Assembly (NCBI GenBank): GCA_021209875.1
Contig: JAGYVD010000002.1
Location: forward strand, 4,588,001-4,652,000
Origin: Rosellinia necatrix
Lineage: Eukaryota; Ascomycota; Sordariomycetes; Xylariales; Xylariaceae
Direction of reading: 5' to 3'
Length of the DNA: 64,000 nucleotides
Numbering within the stretch: the stretch's first letter is position 1; each line of letters starts with the position of its first letter. The notes below the pieces were generated by a model that saw nothing but the letters and a program-made list of their open reading frames with translations, had not been told where the DNA came from and made no database searches. The translations under genes and the position numbers were made by a program. Below are positions 59,801-64,000 of this stretch, piece by piece.

Positions 59801-61218
59801 TTAATTTAAGATTTTCTTTTGATGTAAGTCCCTTGCTTGTTGGCGGAGGATCCCTTACACTAGGTCGACCCAAGCTATTGGGATATGGCGCGTGATGGAG
59901 GCTGGATCCTTATCTGCAGACTACCGAACGCAATTAAACGGAGAGGGCTTGAATGCGTGATGTACTTTTGTACTTTACTTATGACCTATCCGGTGCTCCG
60001 TCATACCGACAACGGCCGTGGTAGGCTATCGGGTGACAGAAGAAACAGTGTAAGCCGATCAGAGAAATGTGATTCCCGCAATGTCGTAATGGCTCCCACG
60101 TAGGCACATATATTGTTGCTTTGGAGATGATCACATCACACCCACTGATTGATTAACCCAGCCAGTTCCACCCGGCGATGGCGTACCAAACCCTTGACGA
60201 GGCCTTGACGAGGCCTTGCAGAGCCCTTGGTGGTGTACCGTAACCAAGATGGCGCACGAACGATTCGCTACCGAGGACCTGGTTACGTTCCACGCCCGCA
60301 GTGCTAGGGCGAGGAGGCTTGTAATTGATTGCCAGATAATTGTGTATATGTAGCGCCGTCGTTGCTTTTTTGGCCCAAGGGTGTTATTTAGTTGTGATGT
60401 AGGCGCCACCACGTAGCATGTTCGTGATGCCTGCCGCTAGCTCTGAACAATATATCCCTTCCCTCGCTGCGTAACGGACTTAATGTACTGTACCTTTCCA
60501 AGCACGCGATGTGCTGTTTAGACTGATCTAGCGCCACCCCGGGGTTTTCCGTCTCCCTTTCTAGCTCTTGTCATAAAACGAATGAGCAAGGGGCGACATG
60601 GACATGGGCTTGCATCGATGATCTGCGTTTGGTAATACTACATAAAAAGCCGGAATGTGACCTATTATGATCTTGGGGTACACGTAGTCATCATGTGACT
60701 ACTTCGGATATTGAGCGAGCAATTTACACTCCAGGTAGTGGTGACCTAGGGGATAGGTAAGCGACTCGCGAGGCAATGAAATGTAACAAACTCGGCAGAG
60801 TGTCTATTATTGCCTTTCTCATCTCTTCATATGCTGTAACAGTGGTACTGATGTGTGAACAAAAAAATAAAAAAAAATAAAAATGCAATTCAAACTGCAA
60901 GTTATTACGGGTCTAGCCGAGACGAGACTGTGTTCGAATAATCGTGGCGTGGCGAGAGCTCAGAGGCTGAAGCTGTTGAGGGCGTGGTCAAGATCTAGAC
61001 CCTTCGGGCTACCTAGAAGAGAGACATGGCCTTGAATGTCCCAGTGTCTTGGGGCTGCATAATGCTCGTGAGCTCGTGGGGTGTTTAGTCTCGCAGAACT
61101 CCGTCTTATGAATGCGTTCTAGCCTAACGGTATTGTCTATAGATGTCTTGTATCTAATGTGTATTAACTACGGTGTAGCAAGGCTTTGTTTGTATCTTCA
61201 TAACCAAAATGTACACTG

Positions 61219-63137
61219 TTACTGTAGCCGTAACTTCGTCTTCTTCCTTTTACCGGTAACTTCCCTATGCTCTTCGATATTTAGTAGTGCCTCCCGTTTT
61301 TTCTCGCTGACAACTTTCATATGGTCGCGTACGAACCGCGTCTCTAAATTGACGCCTTCTTCCTTCCATTCTTCCATTTGTTTACCGCCGACCCGCTCCT
61401 CTATATTATGGATTCGCTCGACGTCTCGCTGTCCTACGAACGAAACACAGTCACCACCACGACCTGCTCGTGCTGTTCGGCCTACCCGATGAATATAATC
61501 GACTGCTTCTTGCGGGATGTCATAGTTGACTACTAAAGATACCTCAGGTATGTCCAAACCACGACTCGCTACATCGGTGGCTACGAGTATTCGAGCTGCC
61601 TTGGCTCTAAACCGCTCCATGTTTGACGTCCTTTCTCGCTGAGGAAGCTTAGAGTGAAGAGACGCCACACGATGATCCAAGAGCCGGAGTAGGTGGTGAA
61701 GATCTATGCCACACGAGTTAGCATTACTTATTCTGCAAAAAAATGGGAGCATGATATCTCCGATTGATTGAGGTAGTTAGTTAGTCATGTTGGAGTTCAC
61801 GTACATTGAGCTGTTGATGCCCGGTTGCAAAAAATGATGAGCGACTTTTCCACGTTTGCGTCGGTAAGCAGAAAAGCGTGGAGATAATATTCTTTGTGAG
61901 TCACATTGACTTGCAAATACATTTGTCGTAAGGTATCTGGAACTGCCAACCGCTCCACGTCAACTTCACACACATAAGCCCCTTTCTTCCCAGGCTTAGC
62001 GGGCATGTCCTTCAGGGCTCTGACTTCGGGCGTAATGGTAGCCGTGTAAAGGAGTGTTTCTATGATACAGAGTCAGACAACGCGGTGAATTTTTGGAGTT
62101 ATTATTATTATTATTATTATTATTATCATTTTAATATAGACAAATGAGCACTGGCATTCTATGTTGCGAACCACCGCATGGTGTGTCAGGGGGGATGGGG
62201 GAGAGATTGATATTAGTATCACTTACGTCTTTGAGTTGAGGGAGGTAGGACTCCGAGGACAACTTCTAAATCTGGTAGCATGCTACCAGGTCCATTTGCT
62301 GCTAGTATTCGATCTGCTTCATCGAGAACGACAAATTTGGTTCTCTTCAAACCCGCAATCGTGTCTTCTCCAGATGATTTAATATGATCGGCCAAGCGGC
62401 CGGGCGTCGCTATCACAATATGCGGGCGCTGCGCAAGTTCTATCGCCTGCTGGCGCATGTCCGCTCCGCCGGTAACGAGCAGCGTCTTAAGGGATCTTAC
62501 TGCGCCTATGGCCTTGACTTGCTGCTGGATCTGTAGAGCGAGCTCCCTTGTGGCAGTGAGAATAACAGCATATATTGAACTCGGGTCCTGAGACCACAGC
62601 TGAAGAATCGGGGCCATGAAAGCCACTGTCGTTTCGTATGAGAACCTATTATTATTGCAGTCATGGGGGGGGGGGGCTGTCCTGGAACTGACCTGTTTTA
62701 CCAGAACCTGTCCTGGAGGAGCCGATCACATCGCGGCCGTCAAGGATAGCAGGTATAGTGAGTTGTTGAATACGAGTAGGGCGATGTATGGCCATATTCT
62801 TGAGGCTCTGGGTCAACCAAAGCTTCAGGTCCAAGTCTCGGAAAGACGGAGACGCATGTCCAGGGACAGCGACCTGAGTCTCGGCGACAGTTACGGGCGT
62901 GGGGATCGCCTTTGGAGCGCCCCCGGCAGCGCCCCCGGCACTCTTCGGCCTCACTCTCGACGGCACGTGCACCGACAAGGCGATGCCGTCTTCTCTTGGC
63001 GCAGGGCCATCAGAAAGCTTGCGCCGCTTGCGAGAGCCAACATGGCCAAGCGAATCAGACTCGGATTCGTACTCGGAGCCGGGCTGGCTCAAGACGGCTT
63101 GTTCCGAGTCGCTTCCGACTGCTGAGACTGACGACAT
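61219..63137 (-). CDS. DBP8: ATP-dependent DEAD-box RNA helicase DBP8
   Basis: Nucleolar helicase needed for 18S rRNA maturation and 40S assembly. Four minus-strand exons, 63137-62693, 62625-62227, 62059-61805 and 61703-61219, total 1584 nt and 527 aa. Motifs in order: Q-motif region ([10 protein letters not shown]...[14 protein letters not shown]), Walker [10 protein letters not shown] split by intron 1 before [27 protein letters not shown], a TAT motif ([14 protein letters not shown], across intron 2) and FCNRASTA. Then come [27 protein letters not shown] and [12 protein letters not shown]. The C-terminus is basic ([11 protein letters not shown]). The wording of LLGV-type loops and the Ser/Glu-rich N-terminus fit DBP8 better than other DEAD-box helicases. 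Intron 2 carries an (ATT)n run. In-frame ATG 63281 would add 48 residues, but 63137 gives the usual length. Two CCAAT boxes lie upstream (about 63384 and 63460). Confidence 0.93.
62099..62126. repeat. (ATT)9 trinucleotide run
   Basis: Simple repeat inside intron 2 of DBP8. Confidence 0.9.
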
Positions 63138-63523
63138 GGCAGAGTCCGTACCGGAAATGCTCGCGCCGGAAATACTCGCATTAGCTCCGGCCGGGTATGC
63201 GTGACGGAGTGTGGTTATGAATGCCGTTGTGGAGGCGGATCCGATACACTGTGGCCGCGACACGCTGTGAGATGCCGTCAACTCTTAACTCTGCCAAAGA
63301 ATAACCTTGGGAATTTTTGATAACAGTGATAACGATGCGGCGGCGACGATGGGCTTCAGGCTGGCAGGGGGGCCACAGCAACGGCCAATGGGATGAGAGC
63401 TTTGCTTAGTGCGTCGTAGCGCATTGTGGATTGTGGGGGCGGTCAACTTAGAATTTCCGCCAATCACAGATACAATGGCAGACCTATCTCTTGGCGCTAT
63501 AAGCGCGCGTTTTCCACTACCTG

Positions 63524-63554
63524 TACCTGCCTAGGTACCTACCTACCTGCCTAG
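63524..63554. repeat. CCTAGGTACCTACC palindromic cluster
   Basis: Contains TACCTGCCTAGGTACCTACC and flanking CCTGCCTAG words; about 390 bp upstream of the DBP8 start. Confidence 0.7.
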
Positions 63555-63836
63555 CAGTCAGATCCTCTCTAGCGGACCGGCAACGATCAAGATTGGTTAC
63601 CGGTGATGTTGCCCATCAAACACTAGGTATTTGCAATATCGTAAACCAACAACCCACAATCAACAATGAACCATCAATAACTACCTATGTAGACTAGCCT
63701 TTAGAGATAGCCGCGCACACATGCTCTATATTTGCTACATATTCCTCGTTAAGCGCCGCTCCGGTGAAAAGGAGCCAAAAAATATGGGCGATGTCACAGC
63801 GAGTTAACTGGCCTTGCCGTGTACGTAGGGGTAAGT

Positions 63837-63899
63837 ACTTACCTAGCTACCTAGGTAGGTTACCTGCGTTAGAAGCTACCTACCTACCTAGGTAAGTAC
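63837..63899. repeat. double TACCTAGGTA palindromic cluster
   Basis: Two blocks, each an inverted repeat about CCTAGG, separated by about 15 bp. The outer words ACTTACCTA and TAGGTAAGT also mirror each other, so the whole 63 bp is an imperfect palindrome. Confidence 0.75.
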
Positions 63900-64000
63900 T
63901 AAAGAAGTTCTAGTGCTTGAACTTCTGGACTTCAATTATCAGGTAGTTAATTAAATTGAAGTACCTAGTTATATTATCTGTATTACAACTTAGAAACTTA

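Larger units (their letters stand above)
50512..61218. other. 10.7-kb gene-poor region
   Basis: No recognisable gene. The longest frames (for example plus 57604-58128 and plus 55515-56084) show no domain or consistent codon pattern. Repeats include an 11-bp tandem (52434-52477), a 7-bp tandem (53836-53891), palindromic clusters (for example 53518-53544), A/T runs near 56557-56578 and 60860-60883, and GTATAC-type words near 53140-53200. The first few hundred bases are the promoter of the acidic protein. Confidence 0.5.
63138..64000. other. DBP8 promoter and intergenic end of window
   Basis: Upstream region of DBP8, then intergenic DNA with two palindromic clusters. No gene starts before the window ends. 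Confidence 0.55.

Overview
This window is nuclear DNA from a filamentous ascomycete (Pezizomycotina, most likely Sordariomycetes). The genes are broken by short GT-AG introns, mostly 49-170 nt, with visible branch sites such as CTAAC. The families are typical fungal ones: a Zn2Cys6 regulator, an F-box/WD40 protein, DUF7918 proteins and a thymine 7-hydroxylase of the Neurospora type. There are no operons. I support 14 protein-coding genes (one of them frameshifted) and one further pseudogene. No rRNA, tRNA, CRISPR array or intact transposon was recognised. All intron/exon joins were worked out by hand from reading frame, splice consensus and remembered family motifs; no database search was run.

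Layout. 0.7-3.4 kb: Zn2Cys6 transcription factor (+). 4.2-6.4 kb: F-box/WD40 ubiquitin-ligase receptor (-). 6.4-9.7 kb: repeat-rich intergenic DNA. 9.7-10.7 kb: protein of unknown function (-). 12.35-15.75 kb: tandem DUF7918 pair (+), the first intact and the second a pseudogene. 16.1-18.8 kb: convergent pair of PHS1 3-hydroxyacyl-CoA dehydratase (+) and a DUF676-type lipase/esterase (-). 19.4-22.5 kb: divergent pair of thymine 7-hydroxylase (-) and uracil-5-carboxylate (iso-orotate) decarboxylase (+). 24.3-26.6 kb: universal-stress-protein-domain gene with an apparent 1-nt frameshift (-). 31.8-37.9 kb: divergent pair of eIF3 subunit L (-) and the ribosome-biogenesis GTPase EFL1/RIA1 (+). 38.4-39.9 kb: CAF17/IBA57 iron-sulfur assembly factor (-). 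49.8-50.5 kb: acidic conserved protein (-). 61.2-63.1 kb: DEAD-box helicase DBP8 (-). Two stretches of about 10 kb (39.9-49.8 and 50.5-61.2 kb) hold almost nothing recognisable as coding.

How the genes work together. The clearest unit is the pair at 19.4-22.5 kb. One enzyme oxidises thymine stepwise to uracil-5-carboxylate and the other decarboxylates that product to uracil. They are transcribed away from one 798-bp region rich in GATA-type (HGATAR) motifs, which suggests a nitrogen-regulated thymine-salvage unit. eIF3L and EFL1 share a head-to-head promoter region carrying a 13-bp minisatellite, and both serve the translation apparatus; DBP8 adds a second ribosome-biogenesis factor. The rest are ordinary housekeeping or regulatory genes. 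Intergenic DNA throughout carries the palindromic motif TACCTAGGTA and relatives, which I did not see in any accepted CDS.
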